Part shown: in pieces, positions 16,943-24,826 of the stretch
Position numbering within the stretch: the first letter of the stretch is position 1
How the letters are laid out: every line of letters starts with the position of its first letter
DNA from: JBOCEF01 sp047610385
Lineage (GTDB): Bacteria; Pseudomonadota; Alphaproteobacteria; Rhodobacterales; Rhodobacteraceae
NCBI GenBank assembly: GCA_047610385.1
Contig: JBLGAC010000019.1
Span: 1-64,000, forward strand
Length of the DNA: 64,000 nucleotides
Reading direction: 5' to 3'
The notes under the pieces: model-generated
Database searches by the model: none
What the model was told of the DNA's origin: nothing
The model's input: only the letters and a program-made list of their open reading frames with translations
Translations under genes and position numbers: made by a program

Positions 16943-17800
16943 ATGACCGATCAGCGCCGACCCGACCGGGCTTTCCCCAGCGGCGGCCCCGCCCGCGGCG
17001 CGCGTTCTGGCGGGGCGCCTGACCGGCGTGGCGACCGTTTCGGGCCTGAAACCGTGTGGCTGTTCGGCATTCATGCGGTGCGAGACGCGCTGTTGAACCC
17101 GGCCCGCGACCGGCGGCGGCTTATCCTGACGCTCAACGCCGCGCAGCGTTTGGGTGAGGAGGCGATCGCGGCCGGCGGGCTTGAGCCTGAGATCTGCGAT
17201 CCGCGCAAATTCACCGCCCCGATTGATCCGCAATCGGTGCACCAGGGCGCCGCGCTTGAGGCGGTGCCACTGGATTGGGGGTCGCTGGCGGACATCTGCC
17301 TGCCCGCGGACCAGTCCAAGGTGGCGCCTGAGGGGCGCAATGTCGTTGTTTTGCTGGACCGCGTGACCGACCCGCACAATGTCGGCGCGGTGCTGCGCTC
17401 GGCTGAGGTGTTCGGCGCCCGCGCCGTCGTCGCCCCCGCCCGCCATTCGGCGCCGGAAACTGGCGCGCTGGCCAAAACCGCGTCTGGTGCTCTGGAGCGT
17501 CAGCCCTACCTGCGCGTGAAAAACCTTGGATCCGCGATGGAGGAGCTGAGGGCCATGGGCTACGTGATCCTTGGTCTCGACGGGATGGGAGAGCAGACCA
17601 TCGCCGAGGCACTGGCCGGCGTGCAGGGCGGGGCGCAGCGCCCGATCGCATTGGCGCTGGGTGCCGAAGGGCCGGGCCTGCGTGAAAAAACGCGGGAATT
17701 GTGCGACGCTCTGGTGCGCATCCCCTCGGCGGCGTCATTCGCGTCGCTGAACGTGTCCAACGCCGCCGCCGTGGCGCTTTACGCTGCCAAGCTGGGCTGA
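16943..17800 (+). CDS. rlmB: 23S rRNA (guanosine-2'-O)-methyltransferase, RlmB/TrmH family
   Basis: A 285-residue SPOUT methyltransferase. After a low-complexity Arg/Gly-rich N-terminus (to about residue 33) comes the substrate-binding domain starting VWLFGIHAVRDALLNP. The catalytic SPOUT domain has motif 1 DRVTDPHNVGAVLRSAEVFG, motif 2 ALALGAEGPGL and motif 3 IPSAASFASLNVSNAAAVALY. RlmB methylates G2251 (E. coli numbering) of 23S rRNA; the family assignment is firm, the exact target inferred. The ATG at 16943 follows GGAG at normal spacing; the frame is open upstream through the tRNA region but that part is not protein-like. Confidence 0.92.
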   Translation: MTDQRRPDRAFPSGGPARGARSGGAPDRRGDRFGPETVWLFGIHAVRDALLNPARDRRRLILTLNAAQRLGEEAIAAGGLEPEICDPRKFTAPIDPQSVHQGAALEAVPLDWGSLADICLPADQSKVAPEGRNVVVLLDRVTDPHNVGAVLRSAEVFGARAVVAPARHSAPETGALAKTASGALERQPYLRVKNLGSAMEELRAMGYVILGLDGMGEQTIAEALAGVQGGAQRPIALALGAEGPGLREKTRELCDALVRIPSAASFASLNVSNAAAVALYAAKLG

Positions 17801-17925
17801 CGGTCCGCTCTCGCCCAAGTGAGCGCACTTCACATTGGCCGGAGCGGGGGGGACGCGGGCGCCCCTTGGCGTCATATTCGGGGCTGCGCGCAAAACCGCG
17901 CGTCCCCGAAGGACGGAGCCGCCCA

Positions 17926-18390
17926 ATGACCGCAAACGCCCCCCGCCCGACGCGCCGCGCCATCTGCGCGGGTCTTGCCCTTGTCGCCCTGTCACGCCCG
18001 GCACTGGCCGCTGAGGACCGGGTCTATTCCGACTGGCGCGGCCGTGCGATCCGCGGCTTTGATCCGGTGGCCTATTTCACCCAAGGGCATCCGGTTCCGG
18101 GCAACCCTGACATCACGCTCGACTGGAACGGCGCCCAATGGCGATTCGCATCAGCGGAGAATCGTGATGCGTTTCGCGCTGACCCCGCCGCCTATGCCCC
18201 GCAATATGGCGGCTGGTGTGCCTGGGCGATGGCGCAAGGGTCGACCGCCTCGGTGGATCCAGAGGCGTGGGACATCATAGGTGGAAAGCTCTACCTCAAC
18301 TACTCGCGAGACGTGCAATCGCGGTGGCGCAAGGATATTCCGGGCTTTGTGGCCAAAGCTGACACGCTCTATCCGGGCGTTGTGGAATAA
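17926..18390 (+). CDS. Exported YHS-domain protein
   Basis: A 154-residue protein with an N-terminal export signal (TRRAICAGLALVALSRPALA, with a twin-arginine at the start). The following YHS-like domain contains IRGFDPVAYFTQG, WRFASAENRDAFRADP and the tryptophan-rich YGGWCAWAMAQG. YHS domains are short modules often linked to metal proteins; a periplasmic role is inferred. AAGGACGGAG lies before the ATG. The last part reads KLYLNYSRDVQSRWRKDIPG. Confidence 0.88.
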   Translation: MTANAPRPTRRAICAGLALVALSRPALAAEDRVYSDWRGRAIRGFDPVAYFTQGHPVPGNPDITLDWNGAQWRFASAENRDAFRADPAAYAPQYGGWCAWAMAQGSTASVDPEAWDIIGGKLYLNYSRDVQSRWRKDIPGFVAKADTLYPGVVE

Positions 18391-18445
18391 ACGCATGTGT
18401 TGTGCTGGGTGAAGGTCGCCATGAAATTAAAGGTAATATTTTCGT

Positions 18446-18572
18446 GCACGACTGGAATTCTCAACCACTCGGACGCATATTAAGTCTTGAGAGGGTTGGC
18501 CCTTACGGGTCGTGCCCACTCATTGTCCCTCGTTCCGAACTTCAGCGCCCGCCTTTGTGCGGGCGCTTTTTT
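18446..18572 (+). ncRNA. Possible small RNA upstream of the CoA-binding gene
   Basis: A -10-like TAATAT (18434-18439) in a locally AT-richer stretch is followed about 130 bases later by a strong terminator (18544-18572), with no open frame between. That arrangement fits an independent small transcript. The same terminator could instead end the YHS gene mRNA. No known RNA family was recognised. Confidence 0.25.
18544..18572 (+). terminator. Rho-independent terminator
   Basis: Perfect 9-bp stem AGCGCCCGC (18544-18552) with GCGGGCGCT (18559-18567), a 6-base loop and a T tract. Confidence 0.88.
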
Positions 18573-18648
18573 GTTTGCCTCGTTCTGCAGGCATTCTGCG
18601 GCCCTTCGGACGCTGGCGGGACGGTGCGCGCGTGTCTATGGTGCGGGC

Positions 18649-19149
18649 ATGACCCAGACCTCATCCCCCTATTCGGACGCGATGCTGCGCGACATGCTCG
18701 ACCGGTGCAAAACCGTCGCGGTGGTTGGCGTGTCGCCCAATGAAACGCGCCCGTCTTTTTTTGTGGCGCGGTATCTCAAGCTCAAGGGCTATCGGATCAT
18801 TCCGGTCAATCCCGTCCATGCGGGCAAGACGCTGCTGGGGGCCACGGTGCGCGCCTCGCTTGCCGACATCCCGCCTGAGGACGGCGAGGTCCATATGGTC
18901 GACATCTTCCGCCGCTCCGACCAGGTCGGGCCAATTGTGGATGAGGCGCTGGCGCATCTGGGCGATCGCGGTCTGAAGGCGATCTGGATGCAGATCGGCG
19001 TGGAGCACCCTGAGGCCGCCGCCAAGGCTGAGGCCGCTGGCCTGTCGGTGGTGATGAACCGCTGTCCTAAAATCGAATACCAGCGCCTGTTCGGAGAACT
19101 GCGCTGGGGCGGGTTCAACACCGGGATGATTTCCTCCAAACTTCGCTGA
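18649..19149 (+). CDS. CoA-binding protein (YccU-like Rossmann fold)
   Basis: A 166-residue cytoplasmic protein with a CoA-binding Rossmann domain: VAVVGVSPNETRPSFFVARYL, GYRIIPVNPVHAGKTLLG, VDIFRRSDQVGPIVDEAL and the end KIEYQRLFGEL. Members bind CoA or nucleotides, but their biological role is poorly known. The ATG at 18649 fits the family start (MTQTSSPYSDAML). The upstream open frame crosses a terminator and was not used. Confidence 0.9.
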   Translation: MTQTSSPYSDAMLRDMLDRCKTVAVVGVSPNETRPSFFVARYLKLKGYRIIPVNPVHAGKTLLGATVRASLADIPPEDGEVHMVDIFRRSDQVGPIVDEALAHLGDRGLKAIWMQIGVEHPEAAAKAEAAGLSVVMNRCPKIEYQRLFGELRWGGFNTGMISSKLR

Positions 19150-19312
19150 CCCACCCACGCCGACGCTGATCTCGCCGCGCGGGTGCCTCAGTGCCGCCCG
19201 TGGGGCGGTGCCTGCGCGGCGCTCCCTCGCCGGGGACGGCGCGCCCTCTTGCCGCCCGGGCGCGCGCGTGCCAATCAGAACGCCGTTTCACACCCGCTCC
19301 GAGAGGTCCGCC

Positions 19313-20005
19313 ATGACCGCCGCGCTCCGGCTCGCTGTCTTTGACATGGATGGCACGCTGATCGACAGCCAGCTTCAGATCATCGCGGCGATGTCGCGCG
19401 GGTTCGACGTGGTCGGCCAGCCGCGCCCGTCTGATGCCGCAATCCTGTCCATTGTCGGGCTGTCATTGCCTGAAACGATGCGCGTGCTGGTTCCCGGCGC
19501 TGACAGCGATCTGACCGCCGCGCTGGTCAACGCTTACAAGGACGCATTCATCGCCCTGCGTGCGCAAAGCGGCGGCGAGGCGCAGGCACCGCTTTATCCC
19601 GGCGCGCGCGCGGCGCTGGACCGTCTGGCGGCACGCGACGGCCTGCTGCTGGGCGTCGCGACCGGCAAGGCGAAACGCGGCCTCGACCACGCGATCGCGG
19701 CGCACAAGCTGCACGGCATATTCCACACCCAGCAGACCGCGGACGGGCATCCGTCCAAGCCACATCCGTCGATGCTGCACGCCTGCATGGCCGAAACTGG
19801 CGCTGCGCCGCAGGCCGCGATCATGATCGGCGACACTGAATTTGACATCGCCATGGGCCGCGCTGCTGGCATGGCGACCATCGCCGTCAGCTGGGGCTAT
19901 CACCCGGTGGACCGGCTGCGCGCGGCGGGCGCTGATCTGGTGATCGATCATTTTGACCAACTTGACGCGGCGCTCGACGCCCTTTGGACCGAGGCCGCCG
20001 CATGA
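19313..20005 (+). CDS. HAD-family hydrolase (phosphoglycolate-phosphatase-like)
   Basis: A 230-residue haloacid-dehalogenase-superfamily phosphatase. Motif I is FDMDGTLIDS (nucleophile Asp and acid Asp), motif II VATGKAKRG, and motif IV IGDTEFDIAMGRAAGM. It has a helical cap domain between motifs I and II. The substrate is not certain; phosphoglycolate is possible and would fit the glycolate oxidase genes later in the window, but this type also acts on other phosphate esters. The ATG follows GAGAGG. The stop overlaps the ATG of the ATP12 gene (ATGA), so the two are translationally coupled. Confidence 0.9.
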   Translation: MTAALRLAVFDMDGTLIDSQLQIIAAMSRGFDVVGQPRPSDAAILSIVGLSLPETMRVLVPGADSDLTAALVNAYKDAFIALRAQSGGEAQAPLYPGARAALDRLAARDGLLLGVATGKAKRGLDHAIAAHKLHGIFHTQQTADGHPSKPHPSMLHACMAETGAAPQAAIMIGDTEFDIAMGRAAGMATIAVSWGYHPVDRLRAAGADLVIDHFDQLDAALDALWTEAAA

Positions 20006-20706
20006 AAATCGCCAAGCGTTTCTGGAAATCTGCCGACATCACGCCGCTGGATGGCGGCTTTGCCATCGCCCTTGACGGTCGGCACATGAAGACCCCGGCG
20101 GGCAAGCCCTTTGCCGCCCCGTCGCGCCCGTTGGCTGAGGCTGCGGCCGCTGAATGGAACGCCCAGGGCGAAAACGTGCGCCCCACCACCATGCCGGTGA
20201 CCCGTGGCATCAACGTCGCCATCGACCGGGTGACCCCCGAACATGCTGCGGTCGCAGAGGTGATCGCCGAATACGGCGCCACTGATATGCTGTGCTATCG
20301 CGCAGCTTGGCCCGGCCCGCTTGCGGCGCGGGAGGCTGAGGGCTGGGACCCGATCCTCGATTGGGTCGAAACCCGCTTTGGTGCCCCGCTGATCCGGGTT
20401 GAGGGGGTGGTGCACGTGGCGCAGCCTGACGCGTCAATCAAAGCCCTGCGCGCGGCGGTGGACGCGTTTGATCCCTTTGCGCTGACTGCTTTGCATGAAC
20501 TGGTGTCGATCGCGGGCTCGCTCGGCCTTGGTCTTGCGGTTGCTGAGGCGCGCCTGCCCGCCCCTGAGGCATGGCGCCTGTCGCGCATCGACGAGGACTT
20601 CCAGATCGAAGAATGGGGCGAGGATGACGAGGCCAAAGCCCTTGCAGCCCGGCGGCACCGCGATTTCCTTGCCGCTGACCGTTTCCTGACGTTGCTGCGC
20701 AGCTGA
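20002..20706 (+). CDS. ATP12 family F1-ATPase assembly chaperone
   Basis: A 234-residue protein related to mitochondrial Atp12, which chaperones the alpha subunit of F1-ATPase; it is typical of alphaproteobacteria. Conserved parts are RFWKSADI, LDGRHMKTPAG, EYGATDMLCYRA, WDPILDWVETRFG and ALHELVSIAGSLGLGLAV. The ATG overlaps the previous gene's stop by four bases. Confidence 0.92.
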   Translation: MKIAKRFWKSADITPLDGGFAIALDGRHMKTPAGKPFAAPSRPLAEAAAAEWNAQGENVRPTTMPVTRGINVAIDRVTPEHAAVAEVIAEYGATDMLCYRAAWPGPLAAREAEGWDPILDWVETRFGAPLIRVEGVVHVAQPDASIKALRAAVDAFDPFALTALHELVSIAGSLGLGLAVAEARLPAPEAWRLSRIDEDFQIEEWGEDDEAKALAARRHRDFLAADRFLTLLRS

Positions 20707-20731
20707 GCGTCCAATCCAAGGCCATTCCATC

Positions 20732-21211
20732 ATGAAAATCGCCCAATCGTCCGCAGGCCTGCCGACGCTCGAACAGATCGCCGCCAAATCGGGGCGCGAA
20801 TTCATGGAGGCGGTGCTGAACGGCGAATTCGCCGCCGCGCCGATCGGCATCACCCTTGGCTTTTCGGTGCATGAGATCGGCGATGGCCGTGCAGTTTTCC
20901 GCGGGGAGCCGAGCTTTTCGGTCTACAATCCCATCGGCTCGGTCCATGGTGGTTGGTTCGGGACGCTGCTTGACAGCTGCATGGCGTGCGCGGTGCAGAC
21001 GGCGCTGCCCAAGGGCAAGACGTACACGACGCTGGAATTCAAGGTGAACATCATCCGGCCGCTCTTTGCGTCCTCCGGCCCGGTACTGGCGATTGGTGAC
21101 GCGACCCATGTCGGGCGGCGCACCGGCGTTGCTGAGGGCCGTATCGTCGGTGAACAGGACGGCAAGCTGTATGCCACCGGGTCCACCACCTGCATCATCA
21201 TGGACATTTAG
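20732..21211 (+). CDS. PaaI-family hotdog-fold thioesterase
   Basis: A 159-residue hotdog protein. The active-site helix region is GSVHGGWFGTLLDSCMACAV, with the conserved HGG and catalytic Asp. Then come TTLEFKVNIIRPL and VGRRTGVAEGRIV. It probably hydrolyses an acyl-CoA thioester; the substrate is unknown. It starts 25 bases after the ATP12 gene, so the run is likely one transcript. Confidence 0.9.
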   Translation: MKIAQSSAGLPTLEQIAAKSGREFMEAVLNGEFAAAPIGITLGFSVHEIGDGRAVFRGEPSFSVYNPIGSVHGGWFGTLLDSCMACAVQTALPKGKTYTTLEFKVNIIRPLFASSGPVLAIGDATHVGRRTGVAEGRIVGEQDGKLYATGSTTCIIMDI

Positions 21212-21238
21212 GCGCCGCAGGGCACACGGGAGCGGATC

Positions 21239-22102
21239 ATGAAACTGTTGCGCGTCGGCCCCAAAGGCCTGGAACGACCGGCGATCCTGGATGATCGCGC
21301 CGGTCTGCGCGATCTGGGCGGCGTGGTCCCCGATTTCGAAGGCGCGGGCGTCGGGTTCGCCGCGCTGGACCGCATCCGGGCGATCGACCCGTTCGATCTG
21401 CCGGTGCTGGATGGCGATCCGCGCATCGGCCCCTGCCTGCTGCGCGCCAATTTCCTGACCGTGGGGCTCAATTACCTCGATCTGGCCAAAGAGGCCGGGA
21501 TGACCCCCCCGGCAGAGCCGCTGATCGCTGCCAAGGCGCCGAGCGCGCTGGCCGGGCCCCATGATCCGCTGGTGATCCCCAAAGGCGCGCTCAAGGTCGA
21601 TTGGGAGGTCGAGCTGGCGGTGATCATCGGCGCTGAGGCTGAGCATCTGTCTGAGAGGGACGCGCTGTCGGTCGTCGCGGGGTATTGCGTGATCAACGAT
21701 CTGGCGGACCGCGCATGGCAGCTGGAAACCTCTGGCCAGTGGGTGAAGGGCAAATCGGCGCCGGGGTTTGGCCCGCTCGGCCCCTGGCTGGTGACGGCGG
21801 ATGAGGTTTCCGACCCGCAGGACCTGTCGCTCTGGCTCGATCTGAACGGCGAAACGATGCAGCTGTCGAACACCCGCCACATGATCTTTTCGGTGGCCCA
21901 GATCATCGCCTGCATCAGCCGCTATATGCGCCTGATGCCCGGCGATGTGATCGCCACTGGATCGCCCGCCGGGGTGGGCATGGTGCAAAAGCCGCCAAGA
22001 TATCTGAGGGACGGCGATATATTGGACCTGGGCGTTGATGGGCTGGGCGCGCAGCGGCAGGTCTGCGTGGCATGGCCGGGAGCCGCTGCAACACCTGCCT
22101 GA
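21239..22102 (+). CDS. Fumarylacetoacetate hydrolase (FAH) family protein
   Basis: A 287-residue FAH-superfamily enzyme. The metal-binding core is visible in VDWEVELAVIIG, VINDLADRAWQLETSGQWVKGK and GDVIATGSPAGVGM. Relatives hydrolyse or decarboxylate 1,3-diketo or 2-oxo acids in aromatic or sugar-acid catabolism. The substrate cannot be fixed from the sequence. The start is an ATG 28 bases after the thioesterase stop, preceded by GGAGC. Confidence 0.9.
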   Translation: MKLLRVGPKGLERPAILDDRAGLRDLGGVVPDFEGAGVGFAALDRIRAIDPFDLPVLDGDPRIGPCLLRANFLTVGLNYLDLAKEAGMTPPAEPLIAAKAPSALAGPHDPLVIPKGALKVDWEVELAVIIGAEAEHLSERDALSVVAGYCVINDLADRAWQLETSGQWVKGKSAPGFGPLGPWLVTADEVSDPQDLSLWLDLNGETMQLSNTRHMIFSVAQIIACISRYMRLMPGDVIATGSPAGVGMVQKPPRYLRDGDILDLGVDGLGAQRQVCVAWPGAAATPA

Positions 22103-22258
22103 GCGCGCCGCGCCCCATCCCGCGCGCCCGTGGCCACCGCAGTGCCCGCGCGGCGGACTGCAGGGCAGCGCGTGTGGCAGGCGCGCATGATCGGGGTGCG
22201 CAAGTTGGGCCGGATGCGGACGCTTGAAGGCGCAGAACAAGGTGAGAGGGCCGGATTG

Positions 22259-22945
22259 ATGCAGCGATACGCGATCTACTGGGCGCCTGAGTCGGGCGGT
22301 CCCCTTGCGCGCTTTGGTGCTGAATGGCTGGGCTGGGACGCCGAAACTGGCGCCCCCTGCGCCCATCGCCCCGTCGCCGATTTGCCCGCGCCCATCGCGG
22401 ACATCACCGCGACGCCCCGCCGATACGGGTTTCACGCGACGCTGAAGCCGCCTTTCGCGCTGGCGGACGGAACCGGGCCTGACGCGCTGCTGGACGCGGT
22501 CCGGACGCTTGCCGCCGACATCGCGGCCTTTGAGGCGCCGCGCCTTGTGCTGTCGCGCGGCCATGGGTTCGCGTCATTGCGGCTTTCGCTGCCTTCGCCC
22601 GCCATGTCGGCGCTGGCGGGGCGGGCGGTGTCTGCGCTTGATGGGTTTCGCGCACCGCTTTGCGCCGCTGATCTGGCCCGGCGCCGCGCCTCCACGCTTA
22701 GTCCTGAGGCCGAGGCGAACCTGACGCGCTGGGGCTACCCTTGGGTCATGGCGCTGTTCGACTTTCACCTTACGCTTTCGGGGGCCTTGGCACCTGATGC
22801 CTTGGAGGCCGCCTGCGCCGCGCTGGATCCGCTGGTTGCGCCATTCTGCGCCGCGCCCTTGATGGTGCGTGAGATCTGCGTGTTCGCCGATCCCGGCGGG
22901 GGCGCCCCGTTCCGGTTGCTGGACCGGGTGCCGCTGGCCCGCTGA
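22259..22945 (+). CDS. DUF1045 protein, 2H phosphoesterase superfamily
   Basis: A 228-residue protein starting MQRYAIYWAPE. It carries two HxT motifs typical of 2H phosphoesterases: RYGFHATLKPPF near residue 58 and FDFHLTLSG near residue 168. DUF1045 members often accompany phosphonate (phn) genes and are thought to act on cyclic phosphates; no phn gene is visible here, so the role is inferred. The open frame extends upstream to 22130, but the family start is at 22259. Confidence 0.85.
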   Translation: MQRYAIYWAPESGGPLARFGAEWLGWDAETGAPCAHRPVADLPAPIADITATPRRYGFHATLKPPFALADGTGPDALLDAVRTLAADIAAFEAPRLVLSRGHGFASLRLSLPSPAMSALAGRAVSALDGFRAPLCAADLARRRASTLSPEAEANLTRWGYPWVMALFDFHLTLSGALAPDALEAACAALDPLVAPFCAAPLMVREICVFADPGGGAPFRLLDRVPLAR

Positions 22946-23031
22946 TCGCGCATTGCTTGATCGCGCGCGCAGGGGCCCCTAGGCTTGGTTCATGGCCCCG
23001 CGCCGCGTGGGGCCGCATCGGGAGAGCAGCC

Positions 23032-23310
23032 TTGTCCGAGATTTGCCTTCGCGCCCATGTGCTGGGCCATGTTCAGCGCGTCGGTTTTCGTGAATTTGTG
23101 GTCGACAATGCGCAGGCGCTGGGCCTTGCAGGCTGGGTGCGCAACATGCGCGGCGGCGGCGTGGAGATCTTGGCCGCCGGGCCGGAGGAACGCGTGCTCG
23201 CGCTGCTTGAGGTCTGCAAGGAAGGGCCACCCTTGGCCGAGGTCACCGGGATTGAAGCCGCGCCCGAGGATCCGCCCGTGGGCTTGCACGGTTTCAAGAC
23301 CATTGCCTGA
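23032..23310 (+). CDS. acyP: Acylphosphatase
   Basis: A 92-residue enzyme that hydrolyses acyl phosphates. The signature GHVQRVGFREFV carries the phosphate-binding loop and arginine, and GWVRNMRGGGVEI carries the catalytic asparagine. The TTG at 23032 is the best start: it is preceded by GGGAGAG and gives the normal family length. The upstream frame has no family similarity. Confidence 0.9.
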   Translation: MSEICLRAHVLGHVQRVGFREFVVDNAQALGLAGWVRNMRGGGVEILAAGPEERVLALLEVCKEGPPLAEVTGIEAAPEDPPVGLHGFKTIA

Positions 23311-23660
23311 TTCGCGGCGCTCTCCCCTGGGTTGATCTGTCGCGCAACAGCTTGGATTGACGCTGCGTCGCCTTTCGAAGCTGTTCCTGACGTCATGGGA
23401 GGGTGCGCATGATTGTTGCGCACACACCCATTCAAAATGACGGAAATGCGACGCACCGCAGTGAACCTGCGCCATCGGCAGCCGTGGCCCACGGCGATTT
23501 CCGGTAATGGTTCGTGTCAGGGTTGACGCATCTTGATCACGCTGTTCAAACTTCGTGATGGGTCCCCCAGAGACCCCAAATACGCATCGGGTCATTCGGA
23601 CCCGCGCGAAAGCTTCCGTCCCTTGTGGACGGGACGCATCAGGCAGAGGTGTCAACCATC
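23311..23660. other. Intergenic region and leader of aapJ
   Basis: About 350 bases with no gene. It contains an inverted repeat (23403-23423) and should carry the aap promoter; I could not identify a convincing -24/-12 or -35/-10 pair. Confidence 0.5.
23403..23423. promoter_or_regulatory. Inverted repeat upstream of aapJ, possible operator
   Basis: GTGCGCA (23403-23409) and TGCGCAC (23417-23423) are perfect inverted half-sites separated by 7 bases, about 240 bases before aapJ. The GC-containing palindrome resembles an NtrC-like enhancer in shape, but the match to that consensus is only partial. Confidence 0.35.
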
Positions 23661-24677
23661 ATGAAACGCAACGTTCTTCTCGGCGCGGCCGCAGCCGCCA
23701 CTCTTATGGCAGGCGCGGCTTCGGCCGGTACTCTCGACGACGTAAAAGCCAAAGGCTTTGTCCAGTGCGGTGTGTCCACGGGTCTCGTGGGCTTTTCGTA
23801 CGCGGACGCGAACGGCGAATGGCAGGGCTTTGACGTCGCGCTGTGCCGTGCGGTTGCCGCTGGCATCTTCGGCGATCAGACCGCCGCCAAGTTCAACCCG
23901 ACCACGGCTAAGACGCGCTTCACTGCGCTGTCCTCGGGCGAGGTCGACATTCTGGCACGCAACACGACGTGGACCTATTCGCGCGACACCGACCTGAAGT
24001 TCGAATTTGTCGGCGTGAACTACTATGACGGCCAGGGCTTCATGGTCCGCAAAGATCTGGGTGTGGGTTCGGCCAAGGAACTGGACGGCGCCACGATCTG
24101 CATCCAAACCGGCACCACCACTGAGCTGAACCTCGCGGACTTCTTCCGCGTCAACTCAATGTCCTATGAGCCGGTGCCGATCGAAACCAACGCCGAAGCG
24201 CAGCAGAAGTATCTGGCCGGCGCCTGCGATGTGTACACCACCGACGCGTCCGGCCTTGCAGCCACCCGCGCCACCTTCGAAGCGCCGGGCGAGCACATGG
24301 TTCTGCCGGAGATCATCTCCAAAGAGCCGCTCGGTCCGCTCGTGCGTCACGGCGACAGCGAGTGGGGCGATGTTGTGCGTTGGAGCTTCAACGCGCTCGT
24401 GATTGCTGAAGAGCTTGGCATCACCAAAGCCAACGTGATGGAAATGGCCAAAGGGACCAACAACCCTGAGATCAACCGTCTGCTCGGCTCCGAAGGTGAG
24501 TACGGCGCGATGATGGGTCTGCCGGCCAACTGGGCTGTGAATGCGATCGCCGCCAACGGCAACTACGGCGAGATCTTTGAGGAATACCTGGGCGAATCCA
24601 CCCCGGTCGGCCTCTCGCGCGGTCTGAATGCGCAGTGGACGCAGGGTGGCCTGCTCTACGCCCCGCCGTACCGCTGA
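23661..24677 (+). CDS. aapJ: General L-amino acid ABC transporter, periplasmic binding protein
   Basis: A 338-residue binding protein with a signal peptide (MKRNVLLGAAAAATLMAGAASA). The mature start GTLDDVKAKGFVQCGV and the segments LARNTTWTYSRDTDLKFEF, TGTTTELNLADFF and the end GGLLYAPPYR are typical of AapJ/BztA. It captures a broad range of L-amino acids (glutamate, aspartate and others) in the periplasm for AapQMP. It is the first gene of the operon; a hairpin follows. Confidence 0.96.
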   Translation: MKRNVLLGAAAAATLMAGAASAGTLDDVKAKGFVQCGVSTGLVGFSYADANGEWQGFDVALCRAVAAGIFGDQTAAKFNPTTAKTRFTALSSGEVDILARNTTWTYSRDTDLKFEFVGVNYYDGQGFMVRKDLGVGSAKELDGATICIQTGTTTELNLADFFRVNSMSYEPVPIETNAEAQQKYLAGACDVYTTDASGLAATRATFEAPGEHMVLPEIISKEPLGPLVRHGDSEWGDVVRWSFNALVIAEELGITKANVMEMAKGTNNPEINRLLGSEGEYGAMMGLPANWAVNAIAANGNYGEIFEEYLGESTPVGLSRGLNAQWTQGGLLYAPPYR

Positions 24678-24694
24678 TCTGACGCACTGCCCGG

Positions 24695-24720
24695 GGGCGC
24701 GGTCTGCAAAGGCCGCGCCC
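24695..24720 (+). terminator. Intercistronic hairpin between aapJ and aapQ
   Basis: GGGCGCGG (24695-24702) pairs with CCGCGCCC (24713-24720). There is no T tract, so it is more likely an mRNA-stabilising or attenuating hairpin, which would keep binding protein above permease. Confidence 0.6.
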
Positions 24721-24826
24721 TCAGCGCATAAAGCTGCGACCCGTCTTCATGCGCACGCGCGGATCAACCGGCGGCGTCCTTTGGGGAAGAAGCGCGGGCG
24801 TTTTCAAACCGACAGGCTGAGGGGAT

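Noticed and set aside
20438..22564. A 708-codon open frame on the - strand
   Set aside because: It runs antisense to the thioesterase, FAH and part of the 2H phosphoesterase genes, all with clear motifs. Long antisense frames are common in this GC-rich DNA, and the product has no recognisable domain.
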